From Strongylocentrotus droebachiensis (taxonomy: Eukaryota; Echinodermata; Echinoidea; Camarodonta; Strongylocentrotidae): 64,000 bases of DNA. Positions 1 to 13,627 of this stretch are shown here, piece by piece. The stretch is taken from contig JAVYIG010002357.1 in assembly GCA_035222895.1 (NCBI GenBank), positions 62,001 to 126,000 on the forward strand. Direction: 5' to 3'. Below the pieces are notes generated by a model that saw nothing but the letters and a program-made list of their open reading frames with translations, had not been told where the DNA came from and searched no databases. The translations under genes and the position numbers were made by a program. Position 1 is the first letter of the stretch. Every line of letters begins with the position of its first letter.

Positions 1-22
1 TTTTTGGGGGGGGGGGAGGGGG
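1..22. repeat. poly(G) tract
   Basis: An eleven-base G run, one A and five more G follow a T run at the window edge. It is one of about 17 long C or G homopolymer tracts here. Confidence 0.9.
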
Positions 23-3000
23 TTTTGACTTCATGATAAAGCTGTTTGGTGCCCAGCATTTTGGGCGCCTGTAAGTGTTGAGCCCAAGTTTTATTTATAT
101 CATCACAGAATTAACAATAATAAAGACAAATCATGTACATGTACAGATGCTGTTTTAGTGAAGATGATGTAGCAGATGATCTTCATGTTGTTTCTGTTTA
201 AGATGATAGCCTTGATGATCATAATTGTCATAATGATAATGGTAGTAATCCTACTAATGTTCAAACTGCAATGATAACGATTACCAAACTATAGTAATGG
301 CTGAGGATAAACAGTAGTGATGCTGATGGCTGTCAAGATGATGATGATGGTGAAATGTTAGTGACAAAGGAGACAGATGAGGATGATAATCATAGAGATA
401 GAATATCAATAATCTTCTGTCTTAAGAAGAGTGGAATTAAAACCCAAGTAAAATACTTCTAAAGCACCCAAAGTGTTTCACCATCACAATCAGATCCCCT
501 CTTCCATCTTCTACCAAAGCAAACCTAACACCAAACTTGCAAAAACAGATTTCTCAACTAATCCTCAGCAATGTTCATCACTACCAGATCACTCTCTTCA
601 ATCTCAAGCATCAGCATGTTCTGATGGCTCCTGGAGAATGGGGTTAGAATCTCTTTCATCCCTGGGAGCAAGTTCAGGAGCTTCCATCTAGCCATTCCAC
701 AGCTTGAAACCTCATCAAGCAAGACCAATAGGTGATCACAGGTAAGACCGGTGTTTAGGGACTTTCAACTAATTGGTTTGGTGGGATTTAGACCTAATTT
801 CTAGCCTGGGATCTCAGGAGGACTTTTCGCAATCGGGGCCAAGTCAGGTTGAAGGTCTTTACAGTAGCAGCGTAAATATCACCTAGACTCCCAACATTGG
901 AAATATATAGAGTTCAAGTAAAAGAAGACCATTCTAGAAAACAAACGAAGCACAGAAAAGGGATTTTCTACATTAGGAGTCCAAAACTTTAGAGTAATAA
1001 ACAATACTTAGACGTTGATAAATTATGCATATGATGTAATCCAAATTAAGAAAGCAGCTGGAGAAAATAAGACTCCACGCCAAAAAAGATAGAAATAACA
1101 TTTCATATATTATACATCACTTTGTTTTTCAATCAAATCTCAAACTTTTGTTCACTTTATCCATGAAAATAATATTAGAAGTGAGCGCTGTCGATGTGAA
1201 AACAGCAAGAATTAGATTTAACAAAAGACAGGATAACAAAGAGAAATTGGAAAAAGTGTAATGATGTATTTTCCAGCAGCACTGCTAATTATTTAATTCA
1301 ATCATCATATTTGCACTCACAAATACGAGTGTCTTGACATCTCCCTAAGATACCATCTGCGTGCATTATCAACGTTTTGTTTTTGCCTACCCTAACCCGG
1401 CTTCGGCACGTTCAGCTTTTAATTATGCATTAATTGGCAAATCCTTTTCCCAATGACAGTTTTGACTTTCTCTAGATAGTCACAATATGCAGAAGTATTA
1501 AGCTATAATTGCAGTACACACTTACAATGTATATGTAGGAAGTCACTTGGTAATGATAATAATATGAAAATCGCTTGTAAGTAATTCAAAACATTTCAGC
1601 ACCTTTCTACAAACCTTTGTATAAACAGAGAAAGATTTTTAAAAATGTTGTTTTTGTACACAGACCCAAATTAAAAAACATGTTAAAAAACATTGAAAGT
1701 CATATATGCATATTCCAGTAAAGCTGCTGACAAAGGGCAGATGTGAAATAAGGAAGAAAAAACAACAACACCAATTATTCGGTACCTGAATATACTGCAA
1801 AATAACTAAGAGAACAATAGACTCTTTTGTCAACAGCAGCCAATTCCTCCATTCTTTCTGCACAAATGACAAGGATAATCAAAAATACAGCTAACATTTA
1901 CCCAGAGCAGGCAGCGTGCTGTAACGATTTAATGAAACCGCTTGGAGAAGAGACATCTGGAGAAGATATCACTGAAGAGAAAATGAAAAGAGAGGCAAGT
2001 TCTTACACTCCAAAACGGCTCAATCACATTCACGTGCAGAAATATTCCTGGTAATCACTCCCAATTGAGGGTTGATATGCATCTGACGAGTGGAGAGAGA
2101 GAAAGTGTGGGGTAGATGAAAGCGAGTGAATACCCATACCAGCTACGATCAACAGATTGCGTGTGGTGATGCTAGCTCCTATTGTGATGGTGTAATAGGT
2201 GGACGATCTGCACTTTTGATTGTCTGAAACATGCCTTCGCGCAATTCCATGTTCTTGACAATAAAGAGACGCTTGATTCAAGCAATTTTTATTCAATACC
2301 AAATGGACAGGTATACATGTAGATAGTAAATTGTAGACTTCTATAATTCACACCAGGAGATGATGATAATTTGTCAGTGTATTATGTGTAGATATATGCA
2401 GCATTCTTGAACCATTTTTGAGTACGCATAGCTGGAAATGTAGGAAGTAAGTAATTGAAAGGGGGTGTTTGGTGTAGAAAATCTTAAGCATGAAGAAAGA
2501 AAGAAAAAGTTAAATGGCGAAATGAATCTGCCTGTCAACATATTTGATTTTTTGTTTGATCATATTTTCAGGAGCTAAACCTGCATCAAAATTTATAATC
2601 ATTTTCAAGATATATAGTTAAGGCTACAATACTATTTTTTGTTTGCCTCATTGGCAAAAACTTTAATATTCAGATGCAATTTTTGAGATTGACATACAAT
2701 TATCAAAATGCCCTTGAATATATTGATAGGAAATGTGAGGAGTGCAACTGCATCATCATCACTACTATCTCTCCTAAAACTTCAAAATAGATGACTTACA
2801 GAAAATATTCTTGCGTGTACATACCAAATAACAAAACGGTCAAGTCTACCATAACAACCTCATTGAAGGTAAAGCACGGGTAGGGGGCATTGGTGGAGAA
2901 TGGCAGCTGTTCATATCAAGTAAAAGCACAAGTGTTCCCCACTTAACATCATGGAAATGATGAGTTAGTAAGTAGATGGTGTCTGACTGGAGAACACATA

Positions 3001-3230
3001 ACAAAGACGCATCTTTCTTCCTCTCAGACCAAGTTCTCTGATGACTAAATGTAATTGGTATGTGAACCTGTTCTTGTCCATCCCGTCTATCAGTCACCAA
3101 GGGCTACCTGGAAACCAGGTAAGACTGGTGGCCCTTCGTCTTAAGCATACCAGTCTCTCCTGATGAGACTGATCAATCAGTAATTCTGATTGGTTGATGA
3201 GTCACGGTCAAATCAAAGTCTGCTATCATT
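23..3230. other. AT-rich stretch without recognisable gene
   Basis: About 150-400 is rich in imperfect GATGA/ATGATA microsatellite-like sequence. The rest is AT-rich and apparently unique. Open frames here are short (at most 90 codons) and none has a recognisable domain or a splice-bounded exon that I can defend. A small palindrome built on CCTGG and CCAGG sits at about 3107-3120. Confidence 0.6.
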
Positions 3231-3450
3231 TGCCCCATGAGATCACGCCGTTTTCGAAAACAGCTTTGTAATCGTCGCCATCATCGGTTCCATAAAACCG
3301 CATGTAATAAATCGCTTTGGTCTGAGATGGTTGTCTGCATCATCGGGGCGGTGTACGAGTATAAATCTCCAGCGCCACCGCACCAAGCGGCTGATTGGAC
3401 GACCGAGGCCTCGTGATTTGCGTAATCTTAAGCGAGATAAACGTGACAGT
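3231..3450. promoter_or_regulatory. CpG-dense patch, possible promoter or regulatory element
   Basis: Roughly twenty CpG dinucleotides fall within about 220 bases, although the flanks are CpG-poor and AT-rich. A TATAAAT motif lies at 3360-3366 and an inverted CCAAT (ATTGG) at 3394-3398. The order of the two boxes does not fit a simple plus-strand promoter, and no coding exon follows that I can recognise. It could also be an old GC-rich mobile element. Promoter is a guess from composition and the TATA-like motif only. Confidence 0.25.
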
Positions 3451-6149
3451 TGAAAGGGTTGCTATCTAATGTACTTTTGGAAAGTAACGATATGACATTG
3501 GTAGTGAGAAAAGAAAATAGTTCGGTGATAATATATATCTAGGTGGACCATGTCATATGCTATCTGTTGACAGGTGGTCTCTTCCATTATAACGTGGGGG
3601 TGGAATATGTTCAGCAATTAGAGGCTCATCCTAACCAAAGAAATATAACGTATTATAAAAGAAAATATCCTTTACTTCAACAATTTTTGGTTAAAAAGTA
3701 AGACTCTTTCATAAATATAGTCAAGACTCAAGAGAATATCTGTATTTGAATAAGGGTTTCAAGAACTTGTCTTCTAATGAAATAATTCATAGTCTTTTGT
3801 TGAACATTGAAATCAATGACAATCTTCAAAACTGAACTGAATAATTTCATATTTAAACAATGTCCATTACTGGAGATATCTCCAACAACACTGCCCTATT
3901 TAAGAAAACATATGCTGTAATTTCGTGTGATTACCTTCCAAACATCAAAGGTTTACCTACATTTCATATCCATACAATTACCACTGGAAATCATTATAAG
4001 CCTATAGGGTGTAACATTGGATGGCTTTGTTGAGTCTGTTCCAAAGAATGGCATAGGCCTACCAGTACCCATTCCCTACACCATGCAGTTAAAGATACAG
4101 CATGCTTTTGTGTCATTTATATCTCAACATTGTTATTTAGACATCATTTCAGTATGTTTCAAATAATTATATATTTTTAAAAAAATACAAAATTCTTATT
4201 TCAATCATATATATTTCATAAATGTACCAAGTTATACTTTGTACAAATAAGTATGTTTGTTGCAATGGCTGAAGTAAATATAAGGTCAACATATCGGCCT
4301 AAAACATTGTTTTCTCTTCACACCAGATGCATGAATTAGCCAGCAAGCCATAGTTGTATCATAAACTAGAAATATAGAAGTAATAAAAAGAAACAGAAAT
4401 GAGTAAATTGCTTACATAGATGGTTATTCCATAAAAAAAAGAACCTGTAGCAAGTTGAGGGGAGTTCCAAGGCAGTACCAGGCAACGCAAAACTAATGAA
4501 ACAATACACCACCGTGAACGCACAGAACGGTATACAATATCACAATCTCTACATAACACAGCAAGTGGATGTCATTCCCTTTCAATTCTTGGCATTACTA
4601 CAAACAGAGTATCTTCCTTCCACACCGAATGCCTACAGCGAAGAACGAACAAATCCCTAAACTCGCTGTTCTCCTTCCTTCCGAAGTCACTCACTAGTTG
4701 TGTCTGGTAGACCGTGATTTTCCGTCCGCTAGGCTCCAAATCTGCACCAGGAGTTCAACTTGCCTGACTTGAGGGTAATGAAAGATTTACCTTTCACAAG
4801 AAAACAGGCACAGCCTCTACAGATGCCTGCATCTCTGTCTTACGACTTATCTTAATGGCAATTTAGCTTTGAGATGTTTTTAATTGCAGTGCATGGAAAA
4901 CAAGATTGATTGATAACGTGCATAACATATCATCCCATACGTGAAGAGTCTGTGAGACGAAACCAAGATCTTTCTAAGCTCGACTTAAAGTTTCTGGCGG
5001 TGGGAGCTTGGTGTTACCTCTACACCCCCATCTAAGAGAATGGACGAAGCCCAGGACCATTTGCCCAAGTCCTGTTTTTTGCGCCCTTCTCCCACTCTGC
5101 CAGAGGTTGCAAGGGGGTGCATACCTGCGCCCAAATCACAGGTGATGACGGATATATTGCTATGACTCATGGGAAGGGTTCAGTCTCCCTAACCCAGGAG
5201 GAATGCAGCAGATGCTGCTACCCTCTCTCAGATCCCCTTCAACTACAAGACTGTACTAAAGAGGTTGATTCGTGGAAGCAGCAAAATGAGATGCCTTGCT
5301 ATCAATGTAAAGAGATTATTAACGACTCCATCGTTTATATCTTTGGCACAACTGGGCTTGTTGTGACATGGGAAAAATTATTCGCTGGAATGTTAATGGC
5401 CGCCTAAGCGACCAATCATGTCGCTTCTTCGTCAAGCTGGGGCATGTCCAAAACCTGTTGAGGATTTCGACCTAAGATGACTAATATTAAAGAAATTATG
5501 GTTTCTCCGCGATCGTTAAAATGAGGTCTAAAATTCAACGAAATAAACAGTTTATTTTCTGTTTCATAATATTTCACATTTTACCTTAAAATAAATAAAA
5601 AAACATGATGAATCTTTGATCAATGAATAAATACACAGACAATGATGAATCTTGTTCATCGGTCTTACCATATCGACGAACGTCTTGTCACGCCTTGATG
5701 CGTCATTCCCACAATGTTCAATCTTTAGGTAACCTCAAGATCTCCAATAATTAATTAGAGAATGAGTAACGCTTCATACTTTCAATATTGTAATATCATC
5801 CTTCCCGTCAACTCACTTTATCAAGTAGCCGCAAAGAATTATTTGATAAGAGGTGGACTTATTCATTTTAATGGGGAAAAATCAAAAACAGGTTTTGGGG
5901 ATTCTGTTTTTCAACCTGTCCTACAATCTCTACATGCGCTGATTTTTCATCTTGCAACTTTTTGCCCCTTTCAAGCAGTTTCTAGAAGGAGACACAAAGG
6001 GGGAAATAAACCAGAAATGTTTACAGAATATGTCTCTCATTTGTAGCTAAATCTGGTACCAAGCGGAGGTTAAGACCCAACTCAACATCCGACACATACA
6101 CAGCGCCCAATCTGATGCCAGTTTGATTCAGAAGGGACTCAAGGTAAAC
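3451..6149. other. AT-rich stretch without recognisable gene
   Basis: A 96-codon plus-strand frame at 5117-5407 and a 94-codon one at 5762-6046 are open, but neither shows a recognisable domain or good splice signals. I see no mobile element with clear ends. Confidence 0.5.
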
Positions 6150-6362
6150 AACGACACTACCGATCATCTGACGCGGGCCGCTGCCGCGATGAAAGGCCCA
6201 GGACGGGACGGAAGGGAGCTGCGTAACGCAGGAATTCTGCCGGCGGCTCGGCCACAGCTGATAATCCCCAACTCTGCTTGGAATGCCAACTGATTTGGTT
6301 TGGAGGGGTAGGGTTCGGACAACATTTGTGATATCTGAACACGTTAGCTGTCTCATATGCAT
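6150..6362 (-). other. CpG-dense patch with overlapping open frames, possible exon
   Basis: About fifteen CpGs cluster around 6165-6255, well above the flanks. On the minus strand two overlapping frames are open: one of 113 codons (6021-6362) and one of 76 codons (6157-6387). The second reads AEPPAEFLRYAAPFRPVLGL near its end, which looks protein-like but also simply reflects GC-rich sequence. A plus-strand splice-donor-like site (AAG then GTAAAC) occurs near 6144-6150. I recognise no family. It may be a diverged exon, a regulatory CpG patch or a GC-rich repeat. Confidence 0.2.
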
Positions 6363-7260
6363 ACATGCATGCAGCCTCTAATACCAAGGAGTCATCACAG
6401 GGCTAATACACTCACACCAAATTTGCCCTAAAACAGACTTTTATCATATTAGTATTACTATCATCACACATTCAAATCTATTATTTCATTTTACATTAGG
6501 ATTATAATGCTTTTTCTCTCCATTATATTACTTTCTTTCTTTCTCTTGTTGTACAACCCACGTAAAAAAAAGTTTTACTGCAAGTACTCACTTGTCTTTG
6601 TGCCATATCATGTTCAGCACATTATATTGAAAAGATAAAAATTATATTTCTTACAAGCTTTTTCACACCCCATTTTCAACCATCATGGTAAGTAACAACT
6701 ATCGGTTCCATTCATATAGGATCATTCCAGGGAAATATTTGTTTATCCTACTAATGTTCAAGATGTAATTCTATTGGTAACCTGTGGGCCTGCTTGTTGA
6801 ATATCATTTTCCAGAGAGGGATGGAGAGTTACATTTTCTTCTGAATGTTACTCTTGAGAATGAGCTGGAACAGAGCAATTAACCATGACTTCTGGTAGGA
6901 TTATCATCTGCACCATGACGGGTAAGGACAAACTCCTCAGCTGTCTTCTCACGAATGAGTGTGATATGAGTTGAGATCAAGGAGTCTCGAAAACGTCTTG
7001 GTAACAATAGAGGTCTAGGGATACATAGACATGTAGGCCTAGGGAATAGATCTAGGCGATAGGTTCTCAACTATAACTACCCATGCCAATGACCTTCTTT
7101 TCCCAATTCAGACAAAGAATTTTTACTTTTGTGCAGGAAAGTGTCTTTCTCTCCTTCTTTTACAGTGTATATGTTTTCTGTTTCTAACTTTATATTGTTT
7201 CACTGATTGTTTATTCACCTTCTTTCTTTCCTCTCTTTCTCTTTCCTTTCCTTCGCTACA
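6363..7260. other. AT-rich stretch without recognisable gene
   Basis: Nothing recognisable except increasing pyrimidine content towards the (CT)n tract at its end. Confidence 0.5.
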
Positions 7261-7335
7261 CCCCCCCCCCCCCTCTCTCTCTCCCTCTCTCTTTTCAAAC
7301 TCTAACTCACTATCTCTCCTTCAATATCTCACTCT
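7261..7335. repeat. poly(C) followed by (CT)n
   Basis: Thirteen C (7261-7273) run directly into an imperfect CT-repeat. The same poly(C)-then-(CT)n arrangement recurs at 44122 and 51389. Confidence 0.9.
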
Positions 7336-8466
7336 CAATCTCTATATTCTTTCTCTCCACTTTACTGCTAAAAAGATGCTCCATTCTTTGCTCAAACAAA
7401 TGGCCTTCTCCTCCTTCCAGTAAATCAGAAGAAGATGGAAGAGGGGTCTATATGCTCCTAATAACTGCAGCGATCACTCTGCAATGCTCCCTCTCCCTAC
7501 TCCCCACTGGAGTCCATTATCCTCCACCCGGTTCTCTGTCCCCTTCCATTCCCCCATTCCCGTCCCGCTGCTAAAACTGTTCGACCCAAGACCTCTCACT
7601 CACTCACCACCCAGAGGTGCCAAGATTTCATTACTGGAGGACTACATCTTGGCTTTGCCCTATCCTGCATCCCTCCTCCTCCTCCATCTCCTCCTAGTGA
7701 TAGTTGGCCTCCAATTACCGCCTCTTTAAAGGCAATAATTTGATCTTGACTGTGTCGCAGAGTGGATAATCTGCCAACATGTAGACAATGGACATGTTCA
7801 CACATTCTCTATAATATATGCAATAGGCACCATGGGAATAACTATATTCTTGCAATATGGATACATAGGGAATAATGATTTCTATAATATTATTGGGGTT
7901 TTAAGCAAATTTGTATGTACATGTTTGTGCATAATAATAATTACAAAGGATAATTCAAAATATTAGACCAAACAAATGAATCACTTACTGAAGGTATTAC
8001 ATATCAGTCGCCCAAGCAGAGATTTATGACGACATTCACATTGCTTTTCATCCAATCAGGGTCCAACTTCATGCAAAGCTCATCAATAAGTGCTATTTGA
8101 ACACCTTTTCACCCTTACTACCTAATATTTAAGTTTAAAAAGACAAAGAAACAAATGAATACTCTTCTAAATTTGAGTGTGAACACATTCGTGTTTGGTG
8201 ATGAGATCCATAACAGCAGATAATATCCTCATGTTGGCTTTTCAACAGAACTCCACATGGGTCTAATAGGGAAGGATCACTAGGACACTAATAGGCCCAC
8301 CAATGTCAAATATTGCATACAATATCAAGTTTATCCTTGCTCTTTTTTTATGAACATCTACACTGTAGCCAGAGAGGTGAGATGGGGAACAAAACTATTT
8401 TTAGAGAATATTTATATTTACACTTGCAATACATGTATATCTTTTGAAAATTGAAGTAGCAAAATA
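7336..8466. other. Unannotated stretch, partly pyrimidine-rich
   Basis: A proline-rich frame at 7484-7729 is a by-product of CT/CC-rich sequence. No gene or element is recognised. Confidence 0.5.
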
Positions 8467-8478
8467 CCCCCCCCCCCC
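8467..8478. repeat. poly(C) tract
   Basis: Twelve consecutive C followed by a T run. Confidence 0.95.
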
Positions 8479-9515
8479 TTTTTGTTTTACAATTCCTCAA
8501 ATTTCAGTGCAAAACTCTTCATGGACCTGACCCTGGAATAGATCTTTCATGAGGTTTTAACTCTGGAATCTTGAAAAATGTATATTTTGTTAAAAGAAAG
8601 TTAATAATTGAATGTAAACTATGGTTCATTACTGCTGTTTAAAATCATGAATGTGTACATATTGCAGTGTTTTATTTAAGTAGTTAAATTGTGGAACCTG
8701 AATTACCTACATAAAGCATTTTTAACTGCCAAGTCACTCTACACACACCCTTTTTCAATATTCTTCATCTTTCAGAGGGTTTTAGAAATATCAAAATAAC
8801 CCTTCAAGTTTGAAAGCCACACCAAAACACTCATAAGAGGAAAATGAGATAACAAGAAGATCCTGTGCTGCCATCTTGGCATGATCAAGAAGCTTTAGAT
8901 CCATAGCATTATAAAACCTTGCATCAATAGTAAAGTGAAACCTATCCTTCAGATGACATTGAATCCCTGTGAAGAATTTTCACACCTTCCTGATCTTTAA
9001 GAAAAAGTATCCACAATTTTACACTACACAATGTAGTTTGGATCTATAGAGTTTGAAATAAATCCTTGATAATTGACTTTTTGGGAGTCATATTTGAGAT
9101 CACATCATATGAGTATGAATCCACTCTCAAAAGAGCTTATGAACCACTGCTTTGGAATGAATTCCACTTTAATTTGGAATGGATTCAACTCCAAGAAAGT
9201 GATGCCTACAGTGTACGTAACCCCTAAAAACTTCCACCCCTCTGCATGAAGTGAAATGGGCCCAAACAATCATTTTGGCATACTTCTAAATGGTCATAAC
9301 AAAGCGATGCCACAACCCCATAGAACTCACTCACAATCTACTTTTCATGATTAATGTGTCTTTCTTAATCCATTCCACACTTCCTTATAATTTATCAGTA
9401 TAAAGCACTATTGATGCCAGGATAGAGTTATCACTTTCTTTATAATCATTAAAGTACTATCAAGATGGGCTTTTAGCAGATAAATTTAATAAAAAGATCC
9501 AGTCTGCATTAAAAT
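8479..9515. other. AT-rich stretch without recognisable gene
   Basis: No long frame, repeat or element end is recognised. Confidence 0.5.
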
Positions 9516-9519
9516 TTAA

Positions 9520-9886
9520 AGGTAAAGACCAGTATTGGCAACGCCCCAATTTCAAAAAATGAAATGGAAGCTCTCATTACCAATCATGTGAAAGAATATG
9601 TTTTGACTAATACATGATGATAAAAAATTTGCCGGGAAACCGCCTACTAATTCATATATTTGGTAAATTTATTTCTCTCATGGTCTGGTGAGAGAGATAG
9701 GGTAGTCCCATATACATCTTTCTGTGTATAGTGCTTGTAACTTTACGAAGAATGAGCCAAATTTCTTATCATTTTGATGATTCCAGAACCTTGCAGATGC
9801 TAGATGCTAGATGATCGACCTTTTCTGATCGATTCCACAACGTTTCTTTCACAATGCAATCGCATGACCATTACTGGTCTTTACCT
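9520..9886. mobile_element. TTAA-target MITE (Kolobok- or piggyBac-like), 367 bp
   Basis: The left end AGGTAAAGACCAGTATTGG and the inverse complement of the right end AGGTAAAGACCAGTAATGG match at 18 of 19 bases. Both ends are flanked by TTAA (9516-9519 and 9887-9890), which reads as a 4-bp target duplication. There is no coding capacity, so the element is non-autonomous. TTAA targets are known for piggyBac and Kolobok transposons. The AGG terminus seems to fit Kolobok better than the CC-type piggyBac end, but this is inference. A TA target with TIRs starting one base further out is the alternative reading. Confidence 0.8.
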
Positions 9887-9890
9887 TTAA

Positions 9891-11814
9891 GCAATTTGTC
9901 AAATCACTTTTGTAGCTTCCTGCCATTTATTAGTAAAATCTGTTCATTTCAAGGACTTCGATCTGAGAATTCAACTTTGACACAAGGGGGTTTATATGTA
10001 GCTCTAATGTAGATGACATAGATAAATCATTGTTGAAATATTTGCTCAATTTGCTCTATTTTGGGAGCAAAGGATTATTACAAGTTGATTTTTATGCCTC
10101 AATTTAATTTGGCAACTGCATTAAAGAGGATCTATTATAACAATCTATTGAGGTAACACGACAGTTAAAGCACCAGGACACAGATGGATTAAAAAAAGAA
10201 GCTTATTTATCAATTTGAATGAGCTACTGTACGTTCCATTTAATCTCTGTGTTAAGTGACTTTATTCTTTGTTGGAGCAATGCACTGACAAAATGTTAAA
10301 ATCAGATAACAGACTTTGATGCAATCTTTTGGGTAACCATTTTTAAAAAATATATTTGATTCTCAAACCACAGGTAGAGTCATGTAGAAAAAAGTAGAAA
10401 GTAGACAAGGCTTCCAATTTTGCATAGTAATTAAAATTAAATAACATGCATATTATGAAATTTATATATTGAGCCCTATCTTGGATTTCTAACAAATTAA
10501 CAAGTCACTTTCAAAATAATTAATCAAACAATAACCAATTATTAAAGAACCATGTTTTTTTTTCAGACAATCAAGGAGTCTTGAACAAGAGAGAAGTTGA
10601 GAGGACGAAAGTGGTTGCAATGATACATTCTCAATCCTCTCTCACATGGTGCACCCACAAGCCCACTGTATATGATACATTCTATTCAGAATGAGAAACA
10701 TATATGCATCCATCCCATTTTTTTTTTGAGGGGGGGGGGGGAGGGGAGGAAGGAAGAGCATTCTTATGAAAGAGAAGGGATTAAGAGTCCATTACCAAGT
10801 CCATTAGTAATACTGAAAGTTGACTCTTTAATCTAACCCAAATGTCCCAACTGGGAACAAAAACAAGGGCTATTTTCTTTCATATTGTATCAAAATACAC
10901 TATAGACCGTATTTTATGAGCCCTCTGTGAGATAACTTGCATTAGCAAAGTCAAAATTACAGATTGATAGCATCATTTTTCCCACATAAACTGTTCAAAA
11001 ATGAAAGAAGTGAATAACAAGGAATGTTTTTGTTCAACAATACTAAATTCATCATCAAAGTCCTCATAATAAGTATCTTTCTATGTTTTTTTTGTATCAG
11101 GAAACAAAGTCCCTAAAATGTTCACAGAGATGACAGAGTAACGGAGGATTGAATGACAGTGATTCCATCCTAAATTAACCCACCTCTCAAATCTCAATCT
11201 ATCATTCTACATTTAAGGGTTTATCATTAAAAAAACAAGCCATTTAGGAAATATGTGCAGGCTACATGTATCTACAGACAATCCAATATAAGCACATTGC
11301 ATACTGGAACTGCATTTGTGGTTCCTTAATTCAGTAGTAAATGAGTTAATTTTGAATAGGAATACAACGTACAGAATATATGCCATTTTAACAACATATG
11401 CTATTTTAAACACCTACATATAAATTAGATATAAATACGGGTAAACTCAAGTGCTCTGTAAAACGACATCCATGTACATGAATCGTAAATACCTCTTTCC
11501 CAATTATTCATGAACAGGTATTTTTTAATCCCTTCTGACAGCGCAACATAATCTAATTTCCTTTTCCCAATGTCGAGCCAAATGTGACATGTGTGTTTTT
11601 ACAACAAAGACGCTGCATAATAGTAGTGAGGAAAAGTCTCTCACACTTTTTGTTATACTGGCATAATCCCACATAACTGATGATGTAGTATGTGACTGCT
11701 ACAAGAAAGCCTAAGTACATAATTTGTTGTAAATGGGTTTATCACACAATCTTTGTGATGAATAATCTACATGTCTGAATAGACTTCTGCTTTGTTATTA
11801 TCTCTTTGTGATAA
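9891..11814. other. AT-rich stretch, one poly(G) tract
   Basis: Contains the T-run plus G-run at 10719-10745 (G 10730-10741). No gene or bounded mobile element is recognised. Confidence 0.5.
10730..10741. repeat. poly(G) tract
   Basis: Twelve G following a ten-base T run, then GAGGGGAGGA. Confidence 0.9.
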
Positions 11815-11822
11815 TCACATTC

Positions 11823-11990
11823 CAGTGACAAAAATACATGGGGGCTCGGGGCGAATTAGCCGCCGAAAGTCATAAAAGAGCCCAAAAAATGTTCATAGAG
11901 TTCAATGCAAAACAAATTAAAGAGTGTTATTTTCATGCAAGCAAGCTTGAAAAGTAGCCCCCGAAATTGTTTAAGTATTTTTTTCCCCTG
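11823..11990. mobile_element. hAT-like MITE, copy 1 (168 bp)
   Basis: The element starts CAGTGACAAAAATAC. The inverse complement of its end starts CAGGGGAAAAAAATAC, giving short imperfect terminal inverted repeats of hAT style. The flanks TCACATTC (11815-11822) and ACACATTC (11991-11998) match at 7 of 8 bases, as expected of the 8-bp hAT target duplication. It aligns along its length with 22291-22457, sharing GGGGGCTCGGGGCGA near the left end, AGAGTTCAATGCAAAACAAA in the middle and AGCCCCCGAAA near the right end. It carries no coding capacity. Confidence 0.85.
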
Positions 11991-13374
11991 ACACATTCAT
12001 GGGCATTAGGGCAAAGATGCAAATTATACTCTATTGAATTCAACATAATGCCCATCCACAAAATAAACATGCAAAAAAACAAAATGAAATAAAAACAACA
12101 GACACAAAAAAGGAACTTATCAATTAAAACTACTTCCCTAAAAGTAAAACTCACCTCAATACAAGCTGTATGGGTCTCAGTTACTCCATGGCACTATCTC
12201 GGTCTGACAGCTTCTCGCTCTGAAAACAAGATCAAAGATGAAAAGAAAAGTTGTTTAAAACATGATTCATCAATACATGTAGGTGTTTATACCACATTCA
12301 CATATTTGGATATCTTCATCACCTTCTGATTAAAACACAAAAGATCGATGCGATTGATTTTTAGAGAAGGGTTGAAGTGTCCTCGATGACCATAAAAACA
12401 GCCCACTCTTGGTTTGAAGTATGTTGTATTTTACACCCTATAATCAATACTTGGACAGGAAGTCCATTGGGTGGACTTACAAGAGATTTTTCACCTCACC
12501 TGAAGACTTCAAAGAAAACCACAGCTGCGTTGCTATTCATCACAATATAAACATGAGTGGGGCACTATCAGCTTATCTCCTGTTGATCAATAGGACATCT
12601 CTTTTGTTCTCCACAGGATTATCCCCCTCCTCACTTAATAAACCTTCATTGATCCCACCCCCTATTTCTGAATGGAGCTGTCCAGCCTCAAATGATTGGA
12701 AAACAAAAGGCAGTGGCCAGACTTTGGATTAGTCCATTCAAGCATTGAATATAGGGTGTATGACAGATAAAAGGTGAAGTGTGGTTCAAAAGAATGGTGC
12801 TGTCTGACTTTTGAGCATAATCCCCAGCTAGGGTCATTATCCTCTTGTCTAAAGACCATATTGAATTGTTTTACTGTATTGGTATCAGAACATTTGCTGG
12901 CAGTCATTAGTCTTTTCATTCAGACTTACTGTTCTGAAAGAACAATAAAGATACAGTTTCATGGAAAAACTTTGATCTGATTGTCCAATTGCCTACATGT
13001 ATTATGTAGCTTCTCACTATCGTTTTAGGGAGTCTGCCCCTTCATTTCTCACTATTTATATGAATGCCCCTATCAAACAAAATAGCAACAACACAAAAGA
13101 CTTATCATAAACAAATGAGATCAAAAACATGGAGGAAAAAAATATTAAAAATGAGCAAGTGGAATAATAATAGTATCAATATGCTTAGCTTTTTCCCTCT
13201 GATGGCTAAGTCTCCATCATTTTGGAAGCCTAAATGCGGCATTCAGGAAGGAAATGCTGGTCAATGAACTACTTCCGGGTGTGAATTAAATCACTTATGT
13301 CTTGTCAAAAACAATCAAATACAACTTTTCTTGGAATCTGTTCAGGAATCTATCACACTCATCTTTCACCCTAA

Positions 13375-13387
13375 CCCCCCCCCCCCC
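13375..13387. repeat. poly(C) tract
   Basis: Thirteen C, then T, then six more C. Confidence 0.9.
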
Positions 13388-13590
13388 TCCCCCCACAGTA
13401 CATAATGAACTGAAGATATATAGAATAACAAATTTGACTGAATGCAGTATTTTAACACGTCTGAGTGCACTTCTCTTTTCTAATTTGAGCTGTTTCATCT
13501 GTTTAGAGCTAGAAGGGCATATATCCTTTAATGCCCTCCTGGCTTTTTAAGAGATGACATGTATTTATTAGGCATCAACATTATTTTTGA

Positions 13591-13627
13591 CCCACCCCCA
13601 CCCCCTCCCCACCCCACCCCCCCCCCC
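13591..13627. repeat. C-rich tract (CCCCA-like)
   Basis: Interrupted C runs separated by single A or T, ending in eleven C. Confidence 0.9.

Noticed and set aside
5117-5407. 96-codon plus-strand frame with several Cys
   Set aside because: The Cys pairs do not form a recognisable zinc-binding spacing and no splice signals support an exon.
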